From JAJXWB01 sp037044955 (GTDB lineage: Bacteria > Pseudomonadota > Alphaproteobacteria > Rhizobiales > Beijerinckiaceae), in NCBI GenBank assembly GCA_037044955.1, contig JBAOHX010000008.1, forward strand, positions 1 through 64,000: a DNA stretch of 64,000 bases, written 5' to 3'. This document shows, in pieces, positions 44,866 to 54,076 of this stretch (within the stretch, counting starts at the first letter, position 1; every line of letters starts with the position of its first letter). Below the pieces are notes generated by a model. It was not told where the DNA came from. It did no database searches and worked only from the letters and a program-made list of their open reading frames with translations. The position numbers were made by a program, and so were the translations under genes.

Positions 44866-45335
44866 GTGACGCAATGGATTGGCGCCGCAAAGCGTGACCA
44901 GTAGTGTCAGTCTCACTGAGACGAGCGGCGGAACAATTGTTTGCAAGCGTTCTGAAACCTGCGGTTTTCGGCGCATCGCGCGCGGTGGGCGACGTCGGGT
45001 TTCGATCGTTTTCGTAGACATGAACGGTGATTGTGCGGCGAGGCTCATCCCTGTCGCATGAGGGGGCTGAACAGTGGGGCGCAATTTTCAATCAAGCAAG
45101 AAGCCTCGTGACCTGAGATTTTTCGCGCCTTGCGAACAATTCTCAAAGGGGTCGATCAGGCAGCGTTCGCTGCCGACCACCGACCAAGACAGCGTTCTTC
45201 TCTTTCGAAGTTAGCACTCGTCTCCGTTTCATCAATTCCTGTGATCGCAGCCCGCGTTGAGCGCTGCGTACGTGGACAAGCAGCGCTTGTTTGCGGCGGC
45301 GATCCATTTTTCCGATTTCGAGCAAGGCGACAACA

Positions 45336-46826
45336 ATGAACAAATCCGCTTTGGGCGCATCTCCCACAATCTCTCCGGACCTGAAGGATCGCGCCATGGG
45401 GGACTGGTGGAAGCGGGTTTGCGAACGCTTGCGCGCAGAACTCGGCGACGCCAAGTTCAACTCCTGGTTCGTGCGCGTGGAGCTCGAGAACGTCCAGTCG
45501 GGGGTGGTCTATCTGTCCGTCCCGACAACCTTTCTCAAGAGCTGGATCCAGAGACATTTCCTGGAGAATATCCGCGTTGCGATAGCGGCCGATCGACCTG
45601 ACCTTCTCGAGGTCGTCATTCGCATCCGGACGTCAATTCGCGCGGCGGTCGATTGCGATCCTGAAGATCGGCGCGAGGCGAAGGCTATTACGCACAAGAG
45701 CGCAACGACTGCCTCCCACGGCAATCCGACCAAGACGTTGCATCCGGCGAAGAGCGTCGAGCCGGGCGATGGTCAGCGCTTCATAGGATCGCCGCTCGAT
45801 CATCGCATGACCTTCGAGACCTTTCTGGTCGGTCCGTCAAATGAAATGCCGCACAAGGCGGCGATCCGCGTCGCCGCCTCGTCCCTCGGCGAGCCCGTCG
45901 AATACAATCCGCTCTACCTTCACGCCAACGTAGGCTTGGGGAAGACGCATCTCGTGCAATCCATCGCTCAGTCGGCGGCGGCGGCCGGTCGCAACGTCGT
46001 GTACCTGACGGCCGAAAAGTTCATGTATGGTTTCGCGTCTTCTTTGAAGAACCAGACCACCCTCGCGTACAAGGAGCAATTGCGCGCCATCGACCTGCTG
46101 ATCGTCGATGACGTGCAATTCCTGAACGGAAAAGTGATACCGCACGAATTCGGACACGTGTTGAATTCGATGCTCGACGCCGGACGCCAGGTCGTGGTCG
46201 CCGCGGACAGGCAGCCGAGCGAGCTGGACAATCTCGACGATCGCGTGAGGTCGCGCTTGATGGGCGGCGTCAGTTTCGAACTCGGACCGCTCGACGTCGA
46301 ACTGCGCCGCGCGATACTGACTTCGAGAATCGGCATTGCGCAGCAGCGCCAACCCGGCTTCGATGTTCCAAAGGCGGTGGTCGACTATGTCGCCCAGGTC
46401 ATCGACACGAATGGCCGTGATCTCGAAGGCGCGGTCAACCGGCTCCTTGCGCGCGTTACGTTGAGCGGCGCGCCGCTGTCGGTCGACAATGCCGAACAGG
46501 CCATTCGCGATCTCGTGCGTACGCGCGATCCGAAGAAGGTCAAGATCGAGGACATACAGAAGCTCGTCGCCAGCCACTACAACGTGAGCCGAGCGGATTT
46601 GCTGTCGTCGCGACGGACGGCGTCCGTGGTCCGGCCGCGCCAGATCGCGATGTTCCTGTCGAAGGTCCTGACGCCTCGATCATTGCCGGAAATCGGCCGG
46701 CGTTTTGGCGGTCGGGATCATACGACCGTGCTTCATGCGGTTCGGAAGATCGAGGGATTGTCCGCGAGCGACCGCGGCCTTGCGCAGGATCTGGATTACC
46801 TCAAGCGCATGCTGACGGAAATCTAG
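45336..46826 (+). CDS. dnaA: Chromosomal replication initiator DnaA
   Basis: 496 aa. Domain I (residues 20-90) has WWKRVCERLRAELGDAKFNSW. The AAA+ part has Walker A NVGLGKTHLVQSIA, Walker B LLIVDDVQFLNGK and the arginine-finger region DRVRSRLMGG. Domain IV carries VVRPRQIAMFLSKVLTPRSL and the DNA-binding signature GRDHTTVLHAVRKI. It binds DnaA boxes at oriC and melts DNA. ATG 45,336 gives a normal N-terminus; the earlier frame start lacks domain I similarity. The probable origin lies about 8 kb downstream. Confidence 0.96.
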   Translation: MNKSALGASPTISPDLKDRAMGDWWKRVCERLRAELGDAKFNSWFVRVELENVQSGVVYLSVPTTFLKSWIQRHFLENIRVAIAADRPDLLEVVIRIRTSIRAAVDCDPEDRREAKAITHKSATTASHGNPTKTLHPAKSVEPGDGQRFIGSPLDHRMTFETFLVGPSNEMPHKAAIRVAASSLGEPVEYNPLYLHANVGLGKTHLVQSIAQSAAAAGRNVVYLTAEKFMYGFASSLKNQTTLAYKEQLRAIDLLIVDDVQFLNGKVIPHEFGHVLNSMLDAGRQVVVAADRQPSELDNLDDRVRSRLMGGVSFELGPLDVELRRAILTSRIGIAQQRQPGFDVPKAVVDYVAQVIDTNGRDLEGAVNRLLARVTLSGAPLSVDNAEQAIRDLVRTRDPKKVKIEDIQKLVASHYNVSRADLLSSRRTASVVRPRQIAMFLSKVLTPRSLPEIGRRFGGRDHTTVLHAVRKIEGLSASDRGLAQDLDYLKRMLTEI

Positions 46827-46838
46827 GCGGCGCGCGCT

Positions 46839-47837
46839 CTATACAGGCGTTTGCGCCAGCAGCTCGGCAAGCGAAACCTCGGGGCGGGCGCCGTAGTGCT
46901 GGATCACTTCCGCGGCCGCGAGCGCGCCGATCGCCGCGCAACGCTTCGGCGGAAGTCCTCGCGCCAGACCGAACAGCGCGCCTGCGGCAAAGAGGTCGCC
47001 GGCGCCCGTCGTGTCGACGAGCTTGTCGATGGCCGCCGCCGGCGCTGTCTGGATCGCGCCATTGTCGACGATCGCGCAACCCGCCGCGGAGCGGGTGACG
47101 AAGGCCAGCGTTCGTTCGCGCGAGAGCGCGCCGATCGCAGTGTCGAAATCCGCGGTTTGGTACAGCGCGTGGAGTTCGCTCTCGTTGGCGAAAAGGATAT
47201 CCACGAGGCCGGTACGAATGAGTTCGAGGAACTCGTCACGGTAACGGTCGACGCAAAAGGAATCGGAAAGCGTCAGGGCGGTCTTGCGGCTTGCGCGCCG
47301 CGCGGCGGCGGCGGCCCGACGAAACGCCTCCTTTGCGCGTGGCGGATCCCAGAGGTAGCCCTCGAAGTAAAGGATGCGAGAGGCCTCGACCGCCTTCTCG
47401 TCGACATCCTCCGGGCCCAAAGCCACACACGCTCCGAGATAGGTCGACATCGTGCGCTCGCCATCCGGCGTGACGACTATGAGGCAGCGCGCGGTGGCGG
47501 CGCCGCCTGTAGCGGGCGGCGTAGGGAAATGAACGCCGGCAGCCTGGATGTCGTGGCGAAAGGCCTGACCCGCATCGTCGTCGCGCACCTTGCCGATGAA
47601 ACTCGCCTTGCCGCCGAGGCTCGCGACGCCAGCCATGGTATTTGCCGCCGAACCGCCGGACATGATCGTCGCCGAGCCCATGGCCGCATACAGTCGAGCC
47701 GCAGAAGCCTCGTCGATCAGCGTCATGCCGCCTTTGTGCAGACCGTGGCCGATCAGGAAATCGTCATCGGCGCGGGCGATCACGTCGACGATTGCATTGC
47801 CGATGCCGACGACGTCGTAGAGAGCTGCTGCGGTCAT
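46839..47837 (-). CDS. PfkB-family sugar/adenosine kinase
   Basis: 332 aa. Ribokinase-like fold: VVGIGNAIVDVIARADDDFL, the substrate loop IMSGGSAANTMAGVASLGGK, and the C-terminal ATP/anion-hole motif DTTGAGDLFAAGALFGLARG with the catalytic Asp. This GNAIVDV...SGGSAANT pattern is typical of alphaproteobacterial adenosine kinase-like proteins; the true substrate is not shown. It ends 12 bases after the dnaA stop, in the convergent direction. Confidence 0.88.
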   Translation of the reverse strand: MTAAALYDVVGIGNAIVDVIARADDDFLIGHGLHKGGMTLIDEASAARLYAAMGSATIMSGGSAANTMAGVASLGGKASFIGKVRDDDAGQAFRHDIQAAGVHFPTPPATGGAATARCLIVVTPDGERTMSTYLGACVALGPEDVDEKAVEASRILYFEGYLWDPPRAKEAFRRAAAAARRASRKTALTLSDSFCVDRYRDEFLELIRTGLVDILFANESELHALYQTADFDTAIGALSRERTLAFVTRSAAGCAIVDNGAIQTAPAAAIDKLVDTTGAGDLFAAGALFGLARGLPPKRCAAIGALAAAEVIQHYGARPEVSLAELLAQTPV

Positions 47838-47886
47838 TTCTCGGGGCTCCTGATCGCGGCCCTTGTAGGGGGCGACCGGCGCCAGA

Positions 47887-48261
47887 TCAATCTCTCGGTT
47901 TTCGCGATTGCGCTGCTTCGACGATGGCGCTCATTCGCGCGAAATCGTCCGCGCTGAGATCGCCCGTCGAGCGCGCCAGCAGGTTTGCGAAAGCCGTCGC
48001 TTCGGGAATCGCGCCGGACGTGTCGATCTTGATTCTGGGATCAGACGACTGCGCGAGCCGGCAAAGTTCCTCGGCGTCGTCCCAGATGATGTTGAAAAAA
48101 ACGATGATGCGCTGAACGAGAAACCAGGTTGGCGCCCCTCGCTTGCCGTGTTCGAGCGCTGAAAGATAGGCGGGCGAAACGCCGATGGCGTGCGCCATTT
48201 CCTTGAGCGTCACGCCACGATCGGCTCGCATTTCCCTGAGTTTTGCGCCGAGCGGCGTCAT
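47887..48261 (-). CDS. XRE-family HTH transcriptional regulator
   Basis: 124 aa. Residues 5-60 form the HTH: LREMRADRGVTLKEMAHAIG then VSPAYLSALEHGKRGAPTW and a helix LVQRIIVFFNIIW. The C-terminal part reads DTSGAIPEATAFANLLARST, seen in rhizobial HTH proteins next to the smr-mltA genes. Target unknown. It follows smr by nine bases in an mltA-smr-HTH operon. Confidence 0.9.
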   Translation of the reverse strand: MTPLGAKLREMRADRGVTLKEMAHAIGVSPAYLSALEHGKRGAPTWFLVQRIIVFFNIIWDDAEELCRLAQSSDPRIKIDTSGAIPEATAFANLLARSTGDLSADDFARMSAIVEAAQSRKPRD

Positions 48262-48270
48262 CTAGCGTCC

Positions 48271-48822
48271 TCAGTGTCGACGAAGACGAACATAAAGCGC
48301 ACCTGCGCCGCCATGTGCTTGCGCGGCTTCGCCGAACGCGGCGACGACATGCCGAAGCCGCGGATCGGCAAGCCAGAGCGGCGCCTGCCGGCGCAGAACT
48401 CCGACCTCGCCGTCGCCGTGGCCCGACAGGGCGCCGGAACGGCCGCCCTTGCCCGTCACGATCAGGACGACACGCGCCCCCTCGCCATGAGCGCGACGCA
48501 GGAAATCGTGGACCGCCTGATGGGCCTCGGCAAGCCGCCGCCCATGCAGGTCGATTCTCGCGTCTATTTGCAGGCGGCCACGCGTGAGGTCGCGATGCTG
48601 TCGACGGTCGATCGCTCCCAAAGGCCGCGTCCCGTTCCTTGATTTCGGAGTGTGGTCGGCCATTGCCCGATGTTCTACGGCCGGCGGAGGCCGATGATCG
48701 CTCACAGGCAAAATTTTCGCCTTTCGGGGTTCGCGCGGGCGAACGGTCGCTGTGACGGCGCGCCAGAGCTCGAGCTCCTCCGCCGAAAGTTCCCGCCCCT
48801 TTTTCCTGGGATCCGCCGTCAC
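48271..48822 (-). CDS. Smr domain protein
   Basis: 183 aa from GTG 48,822 in a GTGA overlap with mltA. The Smr domain starts RIDLHGRRLAEAHQAVHDFL, continues VVLIVTGKGGRS and ends with GGAGALYVRLRR. Stand-alone Smr proteins are thought to be nucleases or DNA/RNA binders. The first 75 residues are charged and probably disordered. The mltA-smr pairing near the origin is conserved in alphaproteobacteria. Confidence 0.9.
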   Translation of the reverse strand: MTADPRKKGRELSAEELELWRAVTATVRPREPRKAKILPVSDHRPPPAVEHRAMADHTPKSRNGTRPLGAIDRRQHRDLTRGRLQIDARIDLHGRRLAEAHQAVHDFLRRAHGEGARVVLIVTGKGGRSGALSGHGDGEVGVLRRQAPLWLADPRLRHVVAAFGEAAQAHGGAGALYVRLRRH

Positions 48823-49916
48823 GCGACGAATCCTACGGGGAGGAGCACGATAAATCTCGCGGAATGTCGGATGAGGCCGGCGATTTCACCCGCGCGAGCG
48901 CCCGAGCCGATGAACAGATCGCCGCGCGCCGGCCCGACGATCGCGGAGCCGGTATCCTGCGCGATCATCAGCCGCCCGGTCGGCCCTGCGCCCAGCCCGG
49001 CGGTGGTCAGATCCGCGCCGATCCAGATCGGCGTTCCGTAAGGCCAGACGGCGCGGTCGACCGCCATCGAGCGCAGGGGCCACAAGGGTATGCCCTGCCC
49101 GCCGGTTGGGCCTATTCTTGTATCGGAATCGTCTTCGAGGCGGAAAAAGACATAGGATTCATTGCGCTGCATGATCGTACGGCCACGATCGCCAATCTGC
49201 ACGCCGTTCTCCCGAAGCCAGGCCTTGCAGCTCGAAAGCGACATGTCTTCCGGCGCGATCTCACCCTCATTGATCAGAATCCGGCCAATCGACGTATAGG
49301 AGCGGCCGTTGCGCCCGGCGTAGACCAGCCGCTTATGGGAGCCGTCCGTCAGGCGAACGCGCGCCGAACCCTGGACTTGCGCGAAAAACACCTCGACATG
49401 ATCGCGCAGCCACACGACAGGCGCAGCGAGATCGCCCAAGATGCAATTTTCGATCTCGGCGCGCGACGGGTACGGTGCCAGGCGACCGTCTGCGGTTCGC
49501 CTTGCGCCTTGCAGGCTGCGGTCCCAGCCTGTCACGTCCGCTTCGCGCATATCGATCAGGTCTTTGGGACGAGCAAGGACGGGCGCGGTAAACTCCGTGG
49601 TCCGGGTGCTGGAGCCCTCGAGTTCCGGTTCATAGTAGCCAGTGACAAAGCCTTCGCCGGCGCCCGTGTCCGCCAACACTTCAAATGGTCGAAAGTTTTC
49701 GCGGAAAAAGCGCGAGACCGCATCGGGATTGTCGCCGATCTCCAGGGCGCGGGAGCTCAGCTCGACGAATTCCGACGAGGCGGGACGCCCCACGCGCAAT
49801 GGCGGCGCGAACGTTGCGACGGCGCGACAAGACGCCAGGAAAGCCGGCCAGGCGGCGGGCAATTCGCTCGGCTGCCAACCCGGCAATTGCTCGAAATCAA
49901 GCGGTGTCAGACGCAT
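48819..49916 (-). CDS. mltA: Membrane-bound lytic murein transglycosylase A
   Basis: 365 aa. The MltA barrel region has GFVTGYYEPELEGSSTRT and PSRAEIENCILGD. The C-terminal 3D domain has RLMIAQDTGSAIVGPARGDL with catalytic-type Asp residues. No lipobox or clear signal peptide is visible at this start (MRLTPLDFEQLPGW), so an upstream start or a different export route is possible. It cleaves glycan strands to 1,6-anhydro-MurNAc ends. Downstream of the Tim44-like gene. Confidence 0.9.
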   Translation of the reverse strand: MRLTPLDFEQLPGWQPSELPAAWPAFLASCRAVATFAPPLRVGRPASSEFVELSSRALEIGDNPDAVSRFFRENFRPFEVLADTGAGEGFVTGYYEPELEGSSTRTTEFTAPVLARPKDLIDMREADVTGWDRSLQGARRTADGRLAPYPSRAEIENCILGDLAAPVVWLRDHVEVFFAQVQGSARVRLTDGSHKRLVYAGRNGRSYTSIGRILINEGEIAPEDMSLSSCKAWLRENGVQIGDRGRTIMQRNESYVFFRLEDDSDTRIGPTGGQGIPLWPLRSMAVDRAVWPYGTPIWIGADLTTAGLGAGPTGRLMIAQDTGSAIVGPARGDLFIGSGARAGEIAGLIRHSARFIVLLPVGFVA

Positions 49917-49931
49917 CGCTTGCGAACCGGC

Positions 49932-50633
49932 TCAATGCTTGTGGTCGCTCTCTGTCGCCACGAGACGCCATGTCGGATCGGAGCTTCCGATTTCCCGAGC
50001 AAAGGTCCAGAGGTCGTCTGTGGAGATCACCAGATCGGGATCGCCGTGGATGACGGCGTCCGCCTTGTCTCGCGTCGTCGTGATCATTTTGGTCGAAAAT
50101 CGAACCGAAATCTGAGCGCTTCCGTTTTTCGCCGCGCCTTCGACCACATCCGTTTCGTCGATGGAAACCAGCTTGGTCGTCGTCTGCTCGCCGGCTTTCT
50201 GGCGTTGGTCGATCGCGGAGGCAAAGCCCGCATAGACCTCCGGGCTCAGGAGATTGCTCAAGGTCGTCTTGTCGCCGTCGGCAAACGCACGGACGATCAT
50301 CTCGTATGCGACCTTCGCGCCCGCCTCGAACCGCGCGGGATCGAACCCCGGGTCGGCGGTCATGATTTCCGCAAGGCCTGCACGACCCTTCTCGGTCGTA
50401 GCAAAACCCGAGACATCAATTGCCGGACGATCCGGAGCGTTTGCCGGCGGTCTGCCGGCCGCGCCCGGCAGCCGTATCACCTTTCCGGTTTCCGCCGCTT
50501 GACCCGTAGCCCCGGTGGGCCCGGAACTCGGGGGACGTTCGATATCCACCCGCGCGCCCAATACGGACTTGAGCCTCCAGACGACGAAGATCGCAAGGAG
50601 GGCGAAGATGATGGTGGTTGGGTCTAGCTGCAT
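49932..50633 (-). CDS. Tim44/TimA domain membrane protein
   Basis: 233 aa. One N-terminal membrane helix (LDPTTIIFALLAIFVVWRLK), a linker rich in Pro and Gly, then a Tim44-like domain (FDPARFEAGAKVAYEMIVRAF...LSNLLSPEVYAGFASAI, VISTDDLWTFAREI). Bacterial Tim44-like proteins (TimA) are inner-membrane proteins related to the mitochondrial import motor subunit. Their role in bacteria is not settled. It diverges from secB across about 205 bases, as in other Rhizobiales. Confidence 0.9.
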   Translation of the reverse strand: MQLDPTTIIFALLAIFVVWRLKSVLGARVDIERPPSSGPTGATGQAAETGKVIRLPGAAGRPPANAPDRPAIDVSGFATTEKGRAGLAEIMTADPGFDPARFEAGAKVAYEMIVRAFADGDKTTLSNLLSPEVYAGFASAIDQRQKAGEQTTTKLVSIDETDVVEGAAKNGSAQISVRFSTKMITTTRDKADAVIHGDPDLVISTDDLWTFAREIGSSDPTWRLVATESDHKH

Positions 50634-50839
50634 CTCTCGTAGGTTCTATGACGCTGTCGCGAAAAGTCTACACCTCTCATAAATGGGCGCTATAGCTCTG
50701 ACAAACCAGACCCGCGGGCGGCGCCGGCGCCCGCTCTCCTTGTTCCGGGCGGGCAACCGTGCTACCCGGCGCCTCACGAGTTTCTGAAAGACCTGAACGC
50801 CCGCAGCGATCCGCGGCCGGCGCCGGGAAGGAGCCAAAA

Positions 50840-51322
50840 ATGACGGAGACCAACGGCAACGGCGCGGCCAGCGCCGCTCCCCAGATCAATACGCTGGCGC
50901 AGTATGCGAAGGACCTGTCGTTCGAGAATCCGAACGCTCCTCGCTCGCTCACGCCGCAGGAGCGCGGTCCGAATATTTCGGTTCAGGTCAACGTCAACGC
51001 CCAGCAGCTCGCCGAGTCCGACTTCGAGGTTCAGCTCAAGTTGGAGGGCGCAGCGGGCGACGGTCCCGACACGCTGTTCAAGTTCGAACTGGAATATTGC
51101 GGCGTATTCCGCCTCACGAACATTCCGCAGGAACAGGTCCATCCGGTCATCATGATCGAATGCCCGCGAATCCTGTTCCCCTTCGCTCGCCAGATCGTCG
51201 CCGACGCAGTCCGGAATGGCGGGTTCCCGCCTCTCTACCTCGACCCCGTCGACTTCGCGGCCCTGTACATGCAGCGCCTCGCCGAGTCGCAGCAGGGGCA
51301 GCCGTCAGCTCCGGTCGCCTGA
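50840..51322 (+). CDS. secB: Protein-export chaperone SecB
   Basis: 160 aa. ISVQVNVNAQQLAESDFEVQ and the family's PRILFPFARQIVADAVRNGG with FPPLYLDPVDFAALY are diagnostic. It keeps preproteins unfolded and passes them to SecA. GGAAGGAG before ATG 50,840 is the ribosome site. Its 3' end overlaps convergent dnaQ by 18 bases. Confidence 0.96.
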   Translation: MTETNGNGAASAAPQINTLAQYAKDLSFENPNAPRSLTPQERGPNISVQVNVNAQQLAESDFEVQLKLEGAAGDGPDTLFKFELEYCGVFRLTNIPQEQVHPVIMIECPRILFPFARQIVADAVRNGGFPPLYLDPVDFAALYMQRLAESQQGQPSAPVA

Positions 51323-52012
51323 GCGGTAGGAACCGAATTTTCCCCAAATTGCGCGATCGCCGAGCGCATCGGACAGACGCCGGTGCGCATCGAGTTCGTC
51401 CGTCGCAATCGCGACAGTGAGCGTCGTCGGTCTTGCCTCGACAAGATCGAAAACTTTCCGTTCGATGCGCCGCTCGATCGTCTGAAGCGTGAAGGTCGTT
51501 TGCCGGCCGCCGGAAAGCTCGACATAGACCTCGGCAAGGAGCTCAGCGTCTAGCAGCGCACCGTGCTTCTTGCGCCGTGAGGCGTCCACACCGTAGCGCG
51601 CGCAGAGCGCATCGAGCGAATTGGCGCTATTCGGATGCTTGCGGCGCGCCAAGGCCAGAGTGTCCAGGATACGGCCTGCGGCAAGCGGCGCGAGATCGAG
51701 ACGCGCGAATTCCGCGTTGATGAATTTTACGTCGAATTCCGCATTGTGGATGACCAGGCGATCCTCGCCGATGAAGGACGAGAATTCCGTGACGATCGAA
51801 CGGAAGACGGGATGTCCTTTCAGGAATTCCGTCGAAAGGCCGTGAACGCGGAAGGCGCCTTCGGGCATATCGCGCTCGGGGTTGATATAGGCGTGGAAAT
51901 TCGCGCCGGTCGGCACGCCGTTCAACAGTTCGACGGCGCCGATTTCGACGATGCGATCGCCCGTGGCTGGATCCAATCCCGTCGTTTCGGTGTCGAGCAC
52001 GATTTCCCGCAT
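51305..52012 (-). CDS. dnaQ: DNA polymerase III epsilon subunit (proofreading exonuclease)
   Basis: 235 aa from ATG 52,012 (MREIVLDTETTGLDP). The exonuclease motifs are DTETTG (Exo I), VIHNAEFDVKFINAEF (Exo II) and HGALLDAELLAEVYVEL (Exo III, DEDDh type). It corrects errors during replication. The short frame upstream of this ATG overlaps coaE. The C-terminal Pol III alpha-binding tail is present but short. Convergent with secB; coaE precedes it with a few bases between. Confidence 0.95.
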   Translation of the reverse strand: MREIVLDTETTGLDPATGDRIVEIGAVELLNGVPTGANFHAYINPERDMPEGAFRVHGLSTEFLKGHPVFRSIVTEFSSFIGEDRLVIHNAEFDVKFINAEFARLDLAPLAAGRILDTLALARRKHPNSANSLDALCARYGVDASRRKKHGALLDAELLAEVYVELSGGRQTTFTLQTIERRIERKVFDLVEARPTTLTVAIATDELDAHRRLSDALGDRAIWGKFGSYRSGDRS

Positions 52013-52016
52013 CGTC

Positions 52017-52598
52017 TCAAATCCCAAGGGCCAACAGAAAATCTGTCACTTGCCGACGCGCGTAGTCGAAGCCCCGGCCGCTGTCGATCACGAAATGCGC
52101 GCGCTTCTTCTTGTCTGTGTCGGACATTTGCTTTGATCGAATCGCGTGGAATTTTTCCACGGTCATATCGGGCCTGGCAAGCACGCGACGTTCCTGTTCC
52201 TCGGGGCTCGTGGATACGACGACGATCACATCGACATTTCGATCGCCGCCGGTTTCAAACAGCAGCGGCACATCGAGGATGCAAGCCTTGGCGCCCTGCG
52301 CACGACAATTGCTCAGAAACGCCTGCCGGTCTGCGCCGACGAGCGGATGAACGACCTCCTCGAGACGTCGCAGCGCCGATTTATCGGCAAGCACGAACTT
52401 CGAAAGGATCACACGATCGACCCGTCCATCCACGATGGCGGAGGGGAAAAGCGCTCCGACTGGCCCGACCGCGGCGCCCGAATAAAGTCGATGCACCGCT
52501 GCGTCGGCGTCGTAGACGGGAATTCCCGACTCTCGAAACATCTTCGAGGTCGCGGATTTTCCCATTCCGATTGAGCCGGACAGGCCGATCAGGATCAT
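52017..52598 (-). CDS. coaE: Dephospho-CoA kinase
   Basis: 193 aa. P-loop LIGLSGSIGMGKSATSKMF, then PVYDADAAVHRLY (catalytic Asp), VHPLVGADRQAFL and ILDVPLLFETGGDRNVDVIV. Last step of CoA synthesis. The ATG overlaps the maf stop (ATGA). In most Rhizobiales an aroE gene lies between maf and coaE; here it is missing. Confidence 0.95.
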   Translation of the reverse strand: MILIGLSGSIGMGKSATSKMFRESGIPVYDADAAVHRLYSGAAVGPVGALFPSAIVDGRVDRVILSKFVLADKSALRRLEEVVHPLVGADRQAFLSNCRAQGAKACILDVPLLFETGGDRNVDVIVVVSTSPEEQERRVLARPDMTVEKFHAIRSKQMSDTDKKKRAHFVIDSGRGFDYARRQVTDFLLALGI

Positions 52599-53240
52599 CT
52601 GGGCTCGCCTTCCTCGACTATCAGCCCCAACTTCCGAAACCCGGCGAGCAGGGGAAAGAGCGGCAGGCCTATCACCGTGAACATATCGCCGTCGACCCGC
52701 TCGATCAGCGCTATCCCGAGGCCTTCGATTTCATATCCGCCAACCGTCGTCAGCAGCTTCTCGCCCATGCCCGCGGCATAAGCGGCCAGCACGCCGTCAT
52801 TGACGGCGCGCATGAAAATGGTGGCGGAAACGACGAATTCGAATTGCGTAACGCCATCGCGGACGCAGGCGACAGCGGAATGCAGCAGATGAGGACTCGC
52901 CGCGCAATTCGCGCAATTGTTTCAGCGCATGATCGACGCTCGACGCCTTGTGAACCGGCCGACCGCGAAATGCCAATGTTTGATCCGCGCCCACGACAAT
53001 GCGACCGGGATAGTCGAGCGAAACGGCATTCGCTTTCGCCAGGGCAAGGCTTGCCGCCTGCGCGCAAGGGTCGAGATTATCGATCCCCTCGACCCCTCGT
53101 TCGTCGACCCTCGAATCGACTGCTTCAAACGGAACGCCGGCGGATTCGAGCAAGCGCGCGCGGCCGCTGCTCCTCGATGCGAGGACGATCGGGGCGCCCC
53201 GCCAGAGGCCGCAAATCTCGAGCAGGGCCGGCTTTGTCAT
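52595..53240 (-). CDS. maf: Maf-family nucleotide pyrophosphatase (one frameshift)
   Basis: 214 aa after removing one base near 52,893. PIVLASRSSGRARLLESAGV is the Maf signature; IVVGADQTLAFRGRPVHKAS contains the catalytic Asp. The second frame supplies HLLHSAVACVRDGV and AYAAGMGEKLLTTVGGYEIE. These enzymes hydrolyse non-canonical or modified NTPs. The ATG (53,240) overlaps the ppsR stop (TGATG). Maf-1 (YceF-like) and Maf-2 (YhdE-like) cannot be told apart safely here. Confidence 0.88.
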
Positions 53241-54076
53241 CAACCGACCGCGATAAACTTCAATTTATGTTCGCGATAGAGATCAATGATCGCGGCCGCC
53301 GTCTCTTCGATGGAGCGGCGCGTTACGTCGATCGTCGGCCATCCATGCGACTCGTACAGCCGCCGAGACGCGGCGATTTCGTCGGCCACGAGGCTGCGGT
53401 CGACGTAAGGCGTATCGTGATCCGCGTTCAGGGCGAGCAGTCGATTTTGCCTGATCTGAACGATACGATCCGGGGAAGCCAGGAGACCCACGACCAGAGG
53501 CCGGCGCACATTGTCGAGCGCTGCCGGAAGCGGCACGTTCGGAACGATCGGAATGTTCGCGGTCTTGATCCCACGGTTCGCCAGATAGATGCTGGTGGGC
53601 GTCTTGGACGTGCGGCTCACGCCGAGCAAGACGACGTCCGCGTCGTCGAGATGTTCCGGCAATTGCCCATCGTCGTGCAGCATCGTGAAATTCAACGCGT
53701 CGATGCGTTTGAAATAATCCGAATTCAACATGTGCTGCGCGCCCGGCCGCGGCGTCGAAGCAGTGCCGAGATATGATTGGAAGAGGCTCAGGATCGGCTC
53801 CAGAACCGAGAGGCTCGGACACCCCGCTTCCTCGCACGCTGTCTCGAGCTGCGCACTGAGGCTCGCATCCACCAAGGTGTACAGGACAATTCCGGGCGCC
53901 GCCGTAATCTCTGCAATGGCCTTGTCGAGTTGCGCCTGGTTCCGCACCAGCGGATAGACATGCTCGATCGAGGATACGCCTTGGTATTGCGCCGCCGCAG
54001 CACGACTGACGGCGATGAGAGTCTCGCCGGTCGCATCCGAGACCAGGTGCAGGTGAAAGTAGTTTCTTCCTACCAA
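53240..54076 (-). CDS. ppsR: Pyruvate,phosphate dikinase regulatory protein (DUF299)
   Basis: 278 aa from TTG 54,076. FHLHLVSDATGETLIAVSRA, the P-loop-like LLGVSRTSKTPTSIYLANRG, and NIPIVPNVPLPAAL define DUF299 bifunctional Ser/Thr kinase/pyrophosphorylases that switch PPDK or PEP synthase on and off. In Caulobacter the homologue (RP001/CC_0001 position) borders the origin on one side and hemE the other, exactly as here. Confidence 0.92.
   Translation of the reverse strand: MVGRNYFHLHLVSDATGETLIAVSRAAAAQYQGVSSIEHVYPLVRNQAQLDKAIAEITAAPGIVLYTLVDASLSAQLETACEEAGCPSLSVLEPILSLFQSYLGTASTPRPGAQHMLNSDYFKRIDALNFTMLHDDGQLPEHLDDADVVLLGVSRTSKTPTSIYLANRGIKTANIPIVPNVPLPAALDNVRRPLVVGLLASPDRIVQIRQNRLLALNADHDTPYVDRSLVADEIAASRRLYESHGWPTIDVTRRSIEETAAAIIDLYREHKLKFIAVG

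Larger units (their letters stand above)
44506..45335. other. Long rpsT-dnaA intergenic region
   Basis: About 830 bases with no gene I can support; the short open frames inside lack good starts or protein-like composition. It holds the rpsT terminator (44,533-44,564), a near-match to a CtrA box (44,606-44,620), six GANTC sites at 44,710-44,865, and the dnaA leader. A small RNA here cannot be ruled out. Confidence 0.7.
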
